From JAAYBT01 sp964404395 (GTDB taxonomy: Bacteria; Bacillota; Clostridia; Acetivibrionales; DTU013), in contig CAYOKA010000012.1 of the NCBI GenBank assembly GCA_964404395.1, positions 1 to 30,512 of the forward strand: a DNA stretch of 30,512 bases, read 5' to 3'. The translations under genes and the position numbers were made by a program. Below the pieces are notes generated by a model. The model searched no databases. It had not been told where the DNA came from and saw nothing but the letters and a program-made list of their open reading frames with translations. This document shows, in pieces, positions 1 through 6,754 of this stretch (the stretch's first letter is position 1; each line of letters opens with the position of its first letter).

Positions 1-47
1 CATCCCGTTCCCCCGCAAATCAGCACATGCGCCCTGAAATAATCCAT
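1..47 (-). CDS. HndC/HydB-like hydrogenase flavoprotein subunit, N-terminal fragment (truncated by window edge)
   Basis: Only the first 15 or so codons are inside the window. They read MDYFRAHVLICGGTG, which resembles the start of NuoF-like hydrogenase subunits (HndC/HydB) whose N-terminus is a thioredoxin-like 2Fe-2S domain. The ATG has an excellent ribosome binding site (AGGAGGGAG at 52-60 on the minus strand). It lies 42 nt downstream of an HndB-like gene and is the next gene of the HndA-like operon, which fits the order hndA-hndB-hndC. The catalytic subunit would be expected further left, outside the window. The assignment rests on a short peptide plus context. Confidence 0.7.
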   Translation of the reverse strand, partial: MDYFRAHVLICGGTG

Positions 48-89
48 TTTGCTCCCTCCTGCAATATCATAGTATTTATTCGAACCCAA

Positions 90-470
90 TTAATTATTCT
101 CTTCCTCTTCTACAGCTCCTATTGTAAAATCACGGCACACCCTTCCGTTGACTATGTGTTCAGCTACCACTCTTGCTGCTTTTTCAGGTGTCATCCTTAC
201 ATAGGTGGTCTTCGTTCCATCCGCACTGAATACTTCTGCAATGGGTTCCAGTCTGCACACACCGATACAACCGGTCATCGAAACAGCCACATCTCTGAGG
301 CCTCTTTTACCGATTTCTTCAACAAAGGCATTCATAACCGGTCTGGCACCGGCTGCAATACCGCAGGTGGCCATACCGACAACAACACGGATACCATCCT
401 TGTTTGTCCTCATATTTATCTGGTCCAGCGTTTTCTTTCTTATTGCTTCAAGTTCCGCTATCGATTTCAC
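90..470 (-). CDS. HndB-like thioredoxin-fold 2Fe-2S protein of a multimeric [FeFe]-hydrogenase
   Basis: A 126-aa soluble protein resembling the HndB subunit of NADP-reducing hydrogenases and stand-alone 2Fe-2S thioredoxin-like ferredoxins. A helical N-terminus (about 1-25) is followed by the fold from about 28 to 115. Visible motifs are ATCGIAAGAR (Cys36) and TGCIGVCRLEP (Cys68, Cys72); a fourth Cys is at 112. The usual first motif of NuoE-type proteins has two cysteines (CxGTxC), but here the second is Ala, as I recall for HndB homologues, so the cluster ligands are not obvious. The start is GTG with GGAGGTG seven bases upstream. Its first 23 bases overlap the end of the ATPase gene before it, suggesting translational coupling. 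The product probably relays electrons or has a structural role in the Hnd complex. Confidence 0.8.
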   Translation of the reverse strand: MKSIAELEAIRKKTLDQINMRTNKDGIRVVVGMATCGIAAGARPVMNAFVEEIGKRGLRDVAVSMTGCIGVCRLEPIAEVFSADGTKTTYVRMTPEKAARVVAEHIVNGRVCRDFTIGAVEEEENN

Positions 471-1020
471 TTAAAACACCTCCGAATATTTCTTCTAATC
501 CTTCACTTATATATTCACGAAGCCATACAATCACTTCAAATTCCGATATTGGGACTTCTCCAAGGATTTGTTTGACTTCCCTTGAATTGAAAATAAACTG
601 TTTATCTCCATTTTCAAGCTGCAAGTGGATTTCCACTGTTGGGTAGCCAGCTGCCATATCGGTAATGACCCCCGGCAAATCTCCAAGAGGAGGCCTGTCG
701 ATATTATTGATTTCATATCCAGCTGTTACCACTGTCCCAACACCCTTTTGTGAGCTAATGGCGAAATATCCACCCGACTGCTGCGCCGATGCTTTAAACA
801 GTGGTATTCCCAGTCCAACCCTCCTGGTAGTTCTGGCAGTAGTAAAGGGATCTGTCACCTTAGCCAGTAAATCACTGTCCATACCGCATCCATTATCCTC
901 AATAACTATCTTCAGCATTCTGCCCCCGGCTTCTGTAATCAATAGAACCTTCACCAGGCTTGCTTGTGCTGTTGTGGAGTTCTGCATGATATCAAGGATG
1001 TGCAGCGATATTTCTCTCAA
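448..1020 (-). CDS. Stand-alone histidine-kinase-type (GHKL) ATPase without phosphoacceptor domain
   Basis: A 190-aa protein carrying a GHKL ATP-binding fold: an N-box-like segment near the start (HILDIMQNSTTA), the G1 box DNGCGM, a TDPFTT segment and the G2 box GLGIPLF, followed by a GTVV-type strand. There is no sensor region, membrane segment or H-box, so it is not a complete histidine kinase. The C-terminal 60 residues are not recognised. It starts with TTG after GGAGGATAAAGGGA; the start MREISLHILDI seems natural for the family. It sits between an hndA-like and an hndB-like gene, an arrangement I recall from clostridial hydrogenase operons. It may be a kinase or anti-sigma-like regulator of the hydrogenase, but its target is unknown. 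Confidence 0.8.
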   Translation of the reverse strand: MREISLHILDIMQNSTTAQASLVKVLLITEAGGRMLKIVIEDNGCGMDSDLLAKVTDPFTTARTTRRVGLGIPLFKASAQQSGGYFAISSQKGVGTVVTAGYEINNIDRPPLGDLPGVITDMAAGYPTVEIHLQLENGDKQFIFNSREVKQILGEVPISEFEVIVWLREYISEGLEEIFGGVLSEIDSGT

Positions 1021-1059
1021 GTCCCTTTATCCTCCAACCAATCTGAAAAATAAAAAATT

Positions 1060-1548
1060 CTATGAATCCTTATATTTTTTCAGAATTTTGTCAATCTCGT
1101 CAGGAGTAACCTTTCCATACACATCGTCATTGATCATAATAACAGGTGCAAGACCGCATGCGCCTATACAACGGCACGCATCCAGCGAAAACTTTCCATC
1201 CTCTGTACAATCACCCACCGATATTCCCAGCTTTTCCTTAAGCTTATCCAGTATCAGGTTTGAGCCTTTTACATAACAAGCCGTTCCCATACACACGTTC
1301 ACCTTATATTGGCCCTTCGGCTTGAGTGTAAACTGAGTATAGAATGTCACGACGCCATAAATCTCAGAAAGCGGAATATCCATTCCCTCTGATATCTTTT
1401 TCTGAACGCTCATGGGCAAATATCCATATACATCTTGGGCTTCATGTAGTACAGGTATCAATGCTCCTTCAATATTCTTATACTTTTCGATGATTTCCTG
1501 CAATTTGCGTTCTTTTTCGTCAACGCATCCACAGCAGTTACTGCTCAT
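1060..1548 (-). CDS. HndA/HydC/NuoE-like 2Fe-2S subunit of [FeFe]-hydrogenase
   Basis: A 162-aa NuoE-family protein. An N-terminal helical region (about 20-75, with HEAQDVYGYLP and VYGVVTFYTQF-like signatures) precedes a thioredoxin-like domain with the four ligands of a 2Fe-2S cluster: CMGTAC in the first motif and CRCIGAC in the second. A short cysteine-rich segment (CCGCVDEKE) lies at the extreme N-terminus. In trimeric or tetrameric hydrogenases this subunit passes electrons to or from the NuoF-like flavoprotein in the cytoplasm. It has an ATG start with GGGGAGGTC upstream and is the first gene of an operon with its own promoter and Rex operator. It is clearly paralogous to the hydC gene at 14774-15271. 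Confidence 0.9.
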   Translation of the reverse strand: MSSNCCGCVDEKERKLQEIIEKYKNIEGALIPVLHEAQDVYGYLPMSVQKKISEGMDIPLSEIYGVVTFYTQFTLKPKGQYKVNVCMGTACYVKGSNLILDKLKEKLGISVGDCTEDGKFSLDACRCIGACGLAPVIMINDDVYGKVTPDEIDKILKKYKDS

Positions 1549-1582
1549 TTTTCAAGACCTCCCCAGAGATTTATTTTATCAA

Positions 1583-1600
1583 TTGTTAAGTATTTAACAA
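1583..1600. promoter_or_regulatory. Rex operator (perfect) upstream of the HndA-like operon
   Basis: The sequence TTGTTAAGTATTTAACAA is a perfect match to the clostridial Rex consensus TTGTTAA-N4-TTAACAA. It begins 10 bases downstream of the predicted -10 box, so bound repressor would sit at the transcription start. Rex is the NAD(H)-responsive repressor that releases DNA when NADH is high, so the hydrogenase would be induced under reducing conditions. The rex gene itself is not in the window. Confidence 0.9.
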
Positions 1601-1610
1601 AACTGATAAT

Positions 1611-1639
1611 ATTATAACAAAAACTTAGATATAAAACAA
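1611..1639 (-). promoter_or_regulatory. Sigma-A-type promoter of the HndA-like operon
   Basis: On the minus strand, TTGTTT (1639-1634), a 17-bp spacer and TATAAT (1616-1611) form a plausible vegetative promoter. Transcription would start near 1604, inside or beside the Rex operator and about 55 bases before the ATG at 1548. It lies just after the end of the PHP gene, so the second operon has its own promoter even if read-through from the upstream operon occurs. Confidence 0.65.
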
Positions 1640-1677
1640 TACACAAAAGCAATAAATTTTCTGGAATTCTGTATACA

Positions 1678-2445
1678 TTATACAAATAGGTTAATAAGAT
1701 CACATGGATTAAACCCAGTGTCTGCCTTATTTTCTGCATCAATGTTTCTTTTGCTATTTATACCATTTATATGACCAGCTACATCTATCATACTTTCCCG
1801 TTCCAAAATATCTCCCAAATAGTGCGCATCTGACGACCTTATCAATTTGTAGCCATCCAGCTCCGGATGCAGTGCCCTAAATGCGGATTCATCACAGTTT
1901 TTTGATATTTCAAGGTATCTTATACCCAATTCCTCGGGAATCAATCCCAAATTGGAGAGCATGCTGTAGGAAGGTCTGTCCACATGGGCTGGAATTACCG
2001 CTCCTCCAAGGCCTCTGACCAGTGAGAAAACCTCATCCACAGTTAGACTTGAGGCAGTAACAAGCAACCGATCTTCTTCGCCAATAATCTGATCGTTTTC
2101 ATCCATAAGGTATTGATTGCCAAATATATCCTTCCTGTTGCTAATTGCCGGAAGAGAGTGGTGTACTATGTCATGCAATTTCATCGCACTTTTCAGATCA
2201 GGCAGAAGGCAGACAAGATGAATTTCCTCACAGGACTCTAATTCCATCCCGGGAATAAACACGAGTCCGCGATTATGGGCACAAATGCTGACGGCTTCCA
2301 GATTGGCACCTGAGTTGTGGTCCGTAAGAGCAATTGCATCAAGGCCTTTCATAACAGCCATATTTACGATGTTATTCGGTGTCATGTCCTCGTGGGCACA
2401 TGGGGAAAGCGCCGAATGAATGTGCAAATCCACTGCGTATTTCAT
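1678..2445 (-). CDS. PHP-domain metal-dependent phosphoesterase
   Basis: A 255-aa PHP-domain protein. The N-terminal metal-binding motif is DLHIHSALSPCAHEDM, followed by GLDAIALTDHNSGAN, GMELESCEEIHLVCL, PAHVDRPSYS and near the C-terminus SSDAHYLGD; these are the His/Asp/Glu clusters expected of the PHP fold (YciV/TrpH-like phosphoesterases and polymerase-associated PHP domains). No extra domain or signal peptide is seen. The ATG has AGGAG eight bases upstream. It is the last gene of the operon with the HydS-like protein and two DRTGG proteins, so a role in hydrolysing a signalling nucleotide or a phosphoprotein of the same pathway is possible. The substrate cannot be read from the sequence. 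Confidence 0.85.
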   Translation of the reverse strand: MKYAVDLHIHSALSPCAHEDMTPNNIVNMAVMKGLDAIALTDHNSGANLEAVSICAHNRGLVFIPGMELESCEEIHLVCLLPDLKSAMKLHDIVHHSLPAISNRKDIFGNQYLMDENDQIIGEEDRLLVTASSLTVDEVFSLVRGLGGAVIPAHVDRPSYSMLSNLGLIPEELGIRYLEISKNCDESAFRALHPELDGYKLIRSSDAHYLGDILERESMIDVAGHINGINSKRNIDAENKADTGFNPCDLINLFV

Positions 2446-2450
2446 GCCAA

Positions 2451-2481
2451 CTCCTGTATAAGTGTAGCTTCTCCTGTATAA
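2451..2481 (-). repeat. Short direct repeat duplicating the ribosome binding site of the PHP gene
   Basis: The 11-mer TTATACAGGAG (minus strand) occurs twice, at 2481-2471 and 2461-2451, offset by 20 bp. The copy nearest the gene is the ribosome binding site of the PHP gene. The outer copy is too far from the start codon for normal initiation and may be a standby site or a local duplication. Confidence 0.6.
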
Positions 2482-2510
2482 TCTACTTTTATTAAAGCCT
2501 TTTGCCCTAT

Positions 2511-2535
2511 TAGTGCCACTTATCCGGTGGCACTA
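2511..2535 (-). other. Intergenic hairpin between DRTGG and PHP genes
   Basis: A perfect 9-bp inverted repeat, TAGTGCCAC (2511-2519) and GTGGCACTA (2527-2535) with a 7-base loop, lies 5 bases beyond the DRTGG stop codon and 66 bases before the PHP start. No U-run follows on the minus strand, so it looks more like an RNA-processing or stabilising hairpin, or a weak attenuator, than a full terminator. Confidence 0.55.
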
Positions 2536-2539
2536 TATT

Positions 2540-2872
2540 TTATATGCCGCAATCATGTGCAATGCAGCATATCTCATAAGTGCTCAGTTCTGAACTAATA
2601 ATGGTTATATTTTCGTCAGCTGCTTTATCTATAGTGGCTTTATCAACTTTAATTCCTTCCGGTATGATAATGCAGGAAAGCTCTGAAATTGATGCTACGG
2701 CAACAATGTTTATATGGGTATGTACCGTCACCCAAGCATTGCACTTTGGCGCATGGGACATAACCCAACTCAGCAAATCTCCGCAGTAAATTCCCTTTAT
2801 CTCAACATTATTAGCGGGGTCACCCGTCAAAATCTTGGCTTCCAGCTTTTCTGCAAATTCTGTTACAAGCAT
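2540..2872 (-). CDS. Single-domain DRTGG-like protein (second copy)
   Basis: A 110-aa soluble protein made of one alpha/beta domain resembling the DRTGG domain (the domain also found in phosphotransacetylase and CBS-domain proteins). The pattern is an N-terminal helix, a Gly-rich turn (IYCGDLLSWVMSHAP), a WVTV strand, a hydrophobic strand ending in IIIPEG, and a C-terminal ITIISSELSTYE strand-turn. The literal DRTGG motif is not present. It is distantly similar to the protein at 4864-5211, sharing the CGD/CGSDL turn and the strand order, so the operon carries two divergent copies flanking the HydS-like gene. The ribosome binding site is weak (GGGGTGGTTGG). The biochemical function is unknown; ligand-sensing is the usual guess. 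Confidence 0.75.
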   Translation of the reverse strand: MLVTEFAEKLEAKILTGDPANNVEIKGIYCGDLLSWVMSHAPKCNAWVTVHTHINIVAVASISELSCIIIPEGIKVDKATIDKAADENITIISSELSTYEICCIAHDCGI

Positions 2873-2995
2873 TATCCAACCACCCCATTAACATAAAATC
2901 ATTACGCTTCGCCAGGCTTCAAGCAAAACCCGCCTTCTCCTTACATTCAATTGGTATCCTCCATGCAGCTTCTATCGATCGCCGCTTTGAGCGAT

Positions 2996-4348
2996 TTAGC
3001 CGTCCTTGTCGCTTTGGTCACCCTTGTTGCTTTCTTCTCCATGTCCCTTGTTCTCATTGTAAGGCAGCATGTTTCCCAGCCCTTGCATTTGTACAGACAA
3101 ATCACGTAGCTTTTCGCGTAGCTTAAAAATACAATCTGTTTCCTGTGCCATGCCTCTTACAATATCCTCAGCCAGTGCACGGCAGTTCGGAGCCCCACAG
3201 GCACCGCAGTCAAGTCCGGGCAATCCGTCATTGATTTTCTCAAGATCCTCGAGCTTTTTCATCGCTTTCCCAAAATCATCGTCCAGCTTCATGACAGGGG
3301 TATATACAATTTCCTCCGTCCAGTCAATATTGTCATCGTAAGTATCCTGAAGCAAATTGCTTTTATCCATCGTTTTTGCATCATCAACATGCTTTTTTAT
3401 CCTGGTCTTTGCCACATAAACATTTTCCACAGTTAAGGGGCCGCCCAGACATCCACCGGTGCAGGAAAGGGCTTCAATAAAATCGACTCCCTCAATTTTG
3501 TCATTTTCCACTTCTTCAAGTATCGTGATGACATTGTGGATTCCGTCAACTGCAAGGAACCTGTCTGTGCCGATTGCCAGCCCTTCGCCGCCCGAATTAG
3601 CCCATCTGATGCCTTCATAGCCGGCCTGTTCCAACTGTTCCGGCTCCTCAAGCTTGTCCAGGCACGCAAGCATTTTAAGGTAAATATCTTTTATTGATAT
3701 TACTCCATCTACGGAGGACTTTTTGCTTTCATAAGGTGCTTTTACGCTTGTGGCTTTCGCCGGGCAGGGCGTAATAAAGAAAACTCCGATGTCAGACGGA
3801 TTGAGCTGCATTTGCACCGCAGCCTTCTTTTTGGCGATTTTGGCCGCAACCTCCATCGGTGATTCCAATTTCACCAGCTGATCAATCAGATTGGGGAAAC
3901 GCACCTGTATTAGCCTTACAACTGCAGGACAGGCTGAAGAAATCAATGGCTTTTTAATGCTTTTATCTGCCAGTAGCTTTTTAGTGGCGTCGGTTACAAA
4001 TTCCGCTCCTCTTGCTACTTCGTATATATCATCGAAACCGATTGCCTTTAATGCATTCAGCAGCATGTTTCTGGAAAATTCAGGCTTAAACTGGCTGTAT
4101 AGAGTGGGAGCCGGTATCGCTATCTTATATTTAAAAGACAATATACCGGAAAAATCATCGGTTATTGCTTTTTTCGCGTGATAAGGGCAAATCCTTATGC
4201 ATTCCCCACAATCAATACATCTCTCATTTATAATGCGCGCCTTTTCCTGCCTGACTCTGATTGCTTCGGTAGGGCATCCCTTTATGCAATTTGTGCAGCC
4301 CCTGCATTTGCTTTCATCAAGCGTAACAGAGTGAAAATATTTTGCCAT
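2996..4348 (-). CDS. Putative sensory [FeFe]-hydrogenase (HydS-like)
   Basis: A 450-aa cytoplasmic iron-sulfur protein. The N-terminus has two [4Fe-4S] motifs (Cys15/18/21/25 and Cys44/47/50/54). The H-cluster domain follows with all four expected cysteine ligands: SSACPAVV (Cys140), TPCPAK (Cys195) and SCTGGCLGG (Cys296, Cys300). The C-terminal [4Fe-4S] module has CGACGAPNC plus a later Cys (381/384/389/406). Motif 1 has Ala139 where catalytic enzymes carry the proton-transfer Cys, and motif 2 lacks the usual Glu; both are expected of slow, sensory HydS enzymes rather than bulk H2 producers. There is no PAS domain. The start ATG has GGGAGG upstream. It sits between an ATPase and DRTGG/PHP genes in a Rex-controlled operon, which supports an H2- or redox-sensing role. 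Confidence 0.85.
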   Translation of the reverse strand: MAKYFHSVTLDESKCRGCTNCIKGCPTEAIRVRQEKARIINERCIDCGECIRICPYHAKKAITDDFSGILSFKYKIAIPAPTLYSQFKPEFSRNMLLNALKAIGFDDIYEVARGAEFVTDATKKLLADKSIKKPLISSACPAVVRLIQVRFPNLIDQLVKLESPMEVAAKIAKKKAAVQMQLNPSDIGVFFITPCPAKATSVKAPYESKKSSVDGVISIKDIYLKMLACLDKLEEPEQLEQAGYEGIRWANSGGEGLAIGTDRFLAVDGIHNVITILEEVENDKIEGVDFIEALSCTGGCLGGPLTVENVYVAKTRIKKHVDDAKTMDKSNLLQDTYDDNIDWTEEIVYTPVMKLDDDFGKAMKKLEDLEKINDGLPGLDCGACGAPNCRALAEDIVRGMAQETDCIFKLREKLRDLSVQMQGLGNMLPYNENKGHGEESNKGDQSDKDG

Positions 4349-4435
4349 TAATATACCTCCCGCCCTGATGTCATATGCCTTATAGCCTTGCCCGCATTAC
4401 AGTCTTAATGCCATAATGCCTTTATACTTAAATAC

Positions 4436-4864
4436 TTACTTAAATTCCACGGTAATTGTTACCTTAGTTCCCTTTCCGACCTGTGTGTCTATTTCCAGCT
4501 TGTCCGTGTATCTTTTTATATTGGGCAGACCCATTCCTGCTCCAAAGCCCATTTCCCTGACCTCGTCGGAAGCAGTCGACCAACCCTCCTGCATTGCCAG
4601 GTCAATATCGGGAATGCCCGGGCCGTGGTCTGTGATAGTTACGATAATCCTCTCGCTGCTTATCTCAACATCAGCAAAGCCGCCGTTCCCATGGATAACA
4701 GCATTGATCTCAGCTTCGTACATAGAAATTGCCGCTTTTTTTACCAATACAGGATCTATCCCCAGCTGTACCAGTTTTTTCTTCACACTGCTCGAAGCTT
4801 CTCCTGCGTAAGTAAGATCACGGGCAGGTATTTCATAATGCAGTTTCATCAAACTGTCACCCAC
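4436..4864 (-). CDS. Anti-sigma-type serine kinase / GHKL ATPase (RsbW/SpoIIAB-like)
   Basis: A 142-aa protein that is essentially one GHKL ATP-binding domain: N-box EAEINAVIHGN, G1 box DHGPGIPD, and G2 GFGAGMGLPNIKRYTD followed by GTKVTITVEF. This is the pattern of anti-sigma factor kinases such as SpoIIAB/RsbW. The GTG at 4864 overlaps the TAG of the previous gene; an ATG five codons in (4849, MKLHYEIPARD) is an equally reasonable start. No sigma factor or STAS antagonist is encoded nearby, so its partner is unknown. Position directly before the HydS-like gene suggests it is part of the hydrogenase-linked signalling chain. Confidence 0.85.
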   Translation of the reverse strand: MGDSLMKLHYEIPARDLTYAGEASSSVKKKLVQLGIDPVLVKKAAISMYEAEINAVIHGNGGFADVEISSERIIVTITDHGPGIPDIDLAMQEGWSTASDEVREMGFGAGMGLPNIKRYTDKLEIDTQVGKGTKVTITVEFK

Positions 4865-5211
4865 TACCAGACACCCTTTCCCGTCAAGCCGGCACTATAG
4901 AGCTTTCCGCAGGCAATAAACATCGGATCTTTGGTTGACATCAGTGTAATATCCTTTTCCTCTGCAAGCTCAACTATGCCCTGTCCCGGAACCTTCCCCC
5001 TCACAAACACGACCACCTTAATATCCATCATTTCAGCAGTCCTTACTACCTGCGGGCTGACAAGACCCGTCAACAGTAATACATTTTCCTTCACATATGC
5101 CATAACATCGCTCATTAGATCTGAACCGCAAGCCGAAGCAATTTCCATATCCAGATCATTTCCCGATATCAGAGCTGCATCGAGGATTTCTAAAACCTCA
5201 TTCAATTTCAT
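4864..5211 (-). CDS. Single-domain DRTGG-like protein (first copy)
   Basis: A 115-aa soluble protein with a DRTGG-like alpha/beta domain: N-terminal helix, SACGSDLMSDVMAYVK turn-helix, VLLLTGL strand, VRTAEMMDIKVVVFVRG helix-strand, and ITLMSTKDPMFIAC near the C-terminus. The literal DRTGG string is absent. It is the first gene of the operon; the ATG has AAAGGA about 8 bases upstream, and the predicted promoter carries a perfect Rex operator. Its stop codon overlaps the possible GTG start of the next gene. Single-domain DRTGG proteins are recurrent neighbours of clostridial hydrogenase genes as far as I recall; their ligand is not established. Confidence 0.8.
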   Translation of the reverse strand: MKLNEVLEILDAALISGNDLDMEIASACGSDLMSDVMAYVKENVLLLTGLVSPQVVRTAEMMDIKVVVFVRGKVPGQGIVELAEEKDITLMSTKDPMFIACGKLYSAGLTGKGVW

Positions 5212-5243
5212 AGCTTAATCCTTTCAATGTTTAGCCGTATGCT

Positions 5244-5272
5244 ATTATACTAATATTTTAGCATATTGTTAA
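5244..5272 (-). promoter_or_regulatory. Promoter of the DRTGG-ATPase-HydS operon
   Basis: On the minus strand, TTAACA (5272-5267) and TATAAT (5249-5244) are separated by 17 bp. The -35 hexamer lies inside the Rex operator, so repressor binding would block RNA polymerase directly. Transcription would begin near 5237, about 26 bases before the ATG. Confidence 0.7.
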
Positions 5273-5283
5273 TGTATTAACAA
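5266..5283. promoter_or_regulatory. Rex operator (perfect) overlapping the -35 box
   Basis: TTGTTAATGTATTAACAA fits TTGTTAA-N4-TTAACAA exactly and is palindromic apart from its two central bases. It covers the -35 element of the promoter for the DRTGG-ATPase-HydS-DRTGG-PHP operon. This puts the sensory hydrogenase module under NADH/NAD+ control together with the two other hydrogenase operons. Confidence 0.9.
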
Positions 5284-5413
5284 TATTTCGTTTGCGTAAA
5301 ATGAACCATATCAATTTTGTGCTTAGTTTTGCAGGTAATGGGAAAATTATCGGGATATTAATCCATATTTGTTGACATAATCACACAAATTAATCAGTTA
5401 TTCTTGGCTTTGT

Positions 5414-5448
5414 GAAGAAAAAGAGGTACAATTTTCAAAATTGTTACC
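5414..5448 (-). terminator. Probable intrinsic terminator after the secreted CAO-domain gene
   Basis: On the minus strand an A/T-rich hairpin (GGTAACAATTTT / AAAATTGTACC, one bulged base) at 5448-5425 is followed by a pyrimidine-rich TCTTTTTCTTC run. It lies about 75 bases downstream of the stop codon at 5523. The remaining bases between 5284 and 5413 hold no supported gene. Confidence 0.5.
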
Positions 5449-5522
5449 CCATTAGTTGAAAAATCTATCAGTTGTAGATCAAAACTGGCTCCCCTATCCA
5501 GAAGTCTTCGCCATCTCCTAAT

Positions 5523-6722
5523 CTAGTCAGCCAAAGTGGCATTTTTTACAACATCCTCAGGCACATCGATAACAAAACCTCCATCGTAACCACTATATAT
5601 AATACTTACACTAATATCATTAGCTACCGCTACCTCATCCTCACCTTCTATTTTGCTTTGCATCATTTTCATATTGACTTTTATATAGTTTATCAAATAT
5701 GTGGTTCTGTTCAGAGAAATTTCCACTGAAAAATCACTAAACTTCATGCTGTCATATGCGTCTCGGTTAATAGCAAAATCCTTCTGGGCCATCACTTTTT
5801 CAAACAGATCCGATAAGAACACATCCCCCTTGAGCAGAATTTCCTCATCATATTCACTATCAATTTGATTGAGCCCTGTACACAAGATGTCATTGTTGTT
5901 TAGTACATTGTTATCGGCCTTACCTTTTAGCAGCTCCTTGTATTCTGCATCCGTGTATGTGCGTTTATCCCATATACCAATCAGTGGATTTAGCGTGTAT
6001 GATGCATTATCGGCATAGTAAGTACTGGTTTGTACTTGTATTCCGGCAGTCTTTATCAAGAGATCCATTTGCCCCTTTTGGCTTGTCATGTCCAAAGCTG
6101 TTGTTGCATTGATAGCTGTATTCATAGCGGAATCACCTAATGCAGCATTGCCCTTCACATCCATGACCTGTTTGAGTTTTTTAACCTTTGCCATTTCCTC
6201 GTCTGATTTGTCCAATATTTGCTTTATGCTGTCATACTTGGCTTCATCGCATATAAGGGCTGCCCTTGTCCTGCCATCCCAAACAACCTTTTTGCCCATT
6301 GTTTCGGCTACAAATCGGAGCGGTATGTATGTTGAATTCCTATAGAGAATGGGAGCAGCGTTGAGCGATACTGATTCGCCATTTACAAAGGCTTCCTTTT
6401 GCCCTATCAGCAAATAAATCTTTGTCTGACCATCCCATACGGTGACACTTTTTTCATCATGATTGTAAATGATATGCTCATCATCATTGGGTACGCCCAG
6501 CTTAATGAGCAATTCTCTTAATGGCAACATTGTACTGTTGTTAATAGAAAGCGGCACCTTTTCAAACTTCTCGAGCCTGCCATCCATAATAATCTTGACA
6601 TCCGGTACTTCAACCGGATTCGGTGGCTGCTCGGCCGCAGCAAAAACATTGCTGGTCAGCAGAAGCGCTATTATCATTATAAGTATATTTGATATTAATC
6701 TCTTTATTTTCTTTATTCGCAT
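5523..6722 (-). CDS. Secreted protein with copper-amine-oxidase-N-like domain and LppX/DUF6612-like C-terminal region
   Basis: A 399-aa exported protein. Residues 1-28 form a signal peptide (basic start, hydrophobic core, cleavage near VFAAAE). Residues about 40-155 contain the copper amine oxidase N-terminal-like domain common in clostridial cell-surface proteins, with PLRELLIKLG, VTVWDGQTKIYLLIG and the signature YIPLRFVAETMGKKVVWDGRTR split over about 130-155; no catalytic amine oxidase domain is present. After a Lys/Glu-rich linker, residues about 185-395 resemble the LolA/LppX-fold lipoprotein families (DUF6612 type). The ATG follows GTGGAGGAAGG. It has its own promoter and terminator and looks monocistronic. 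The function is probably at the cell surface; the ligand is unknown. Confidence 0.75.
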   Translation of the reverse strand: MRIKKIKRLISNILIMIIALLLTSNVFAAAEQPPNPVEVPDVKIIMDGRLEKFEKVPLSINNSTMLPLRELLIKLGVPNDDEHIIYNHDEKSVTVWDGQTKIYLLIGQKEAFVNGESVSLNAAPILYRNSTYIPLRFVAETMGKKVVWDGRTRAALICDEAKYDSIKQILDKSDEEMAKVKKLKQVMDVKGNAALGDSAMNTAINATTALDMTSQKGQMDLLIKTAGIQVQTSTYYADNASYTLNPLIGIWDKRTYTDAEYKELLKGKADNNVLNNNDILCTGLNQIDSEYDEEILLKGDVFLSDLFEKVMAQKDFAINRDAYDSMKFSDFSVEISLNRTTYLINYIKVNMKMMQSKIEGEDEVAVANDISVSIIYSGYDGGFVIDVPEDVVKNATLAD

Positions 6723-6754
6723 ATCCTTCCTCCACTGAGGTATTATTTCCTTTT

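Noticed and set aside
5301..5375. 24-codon plus-strand ORF beside the Rex promoter
   Set aside because: There is no ribosome binding site and no recognisable composition; chance ORF in an A/T-rich spacer.
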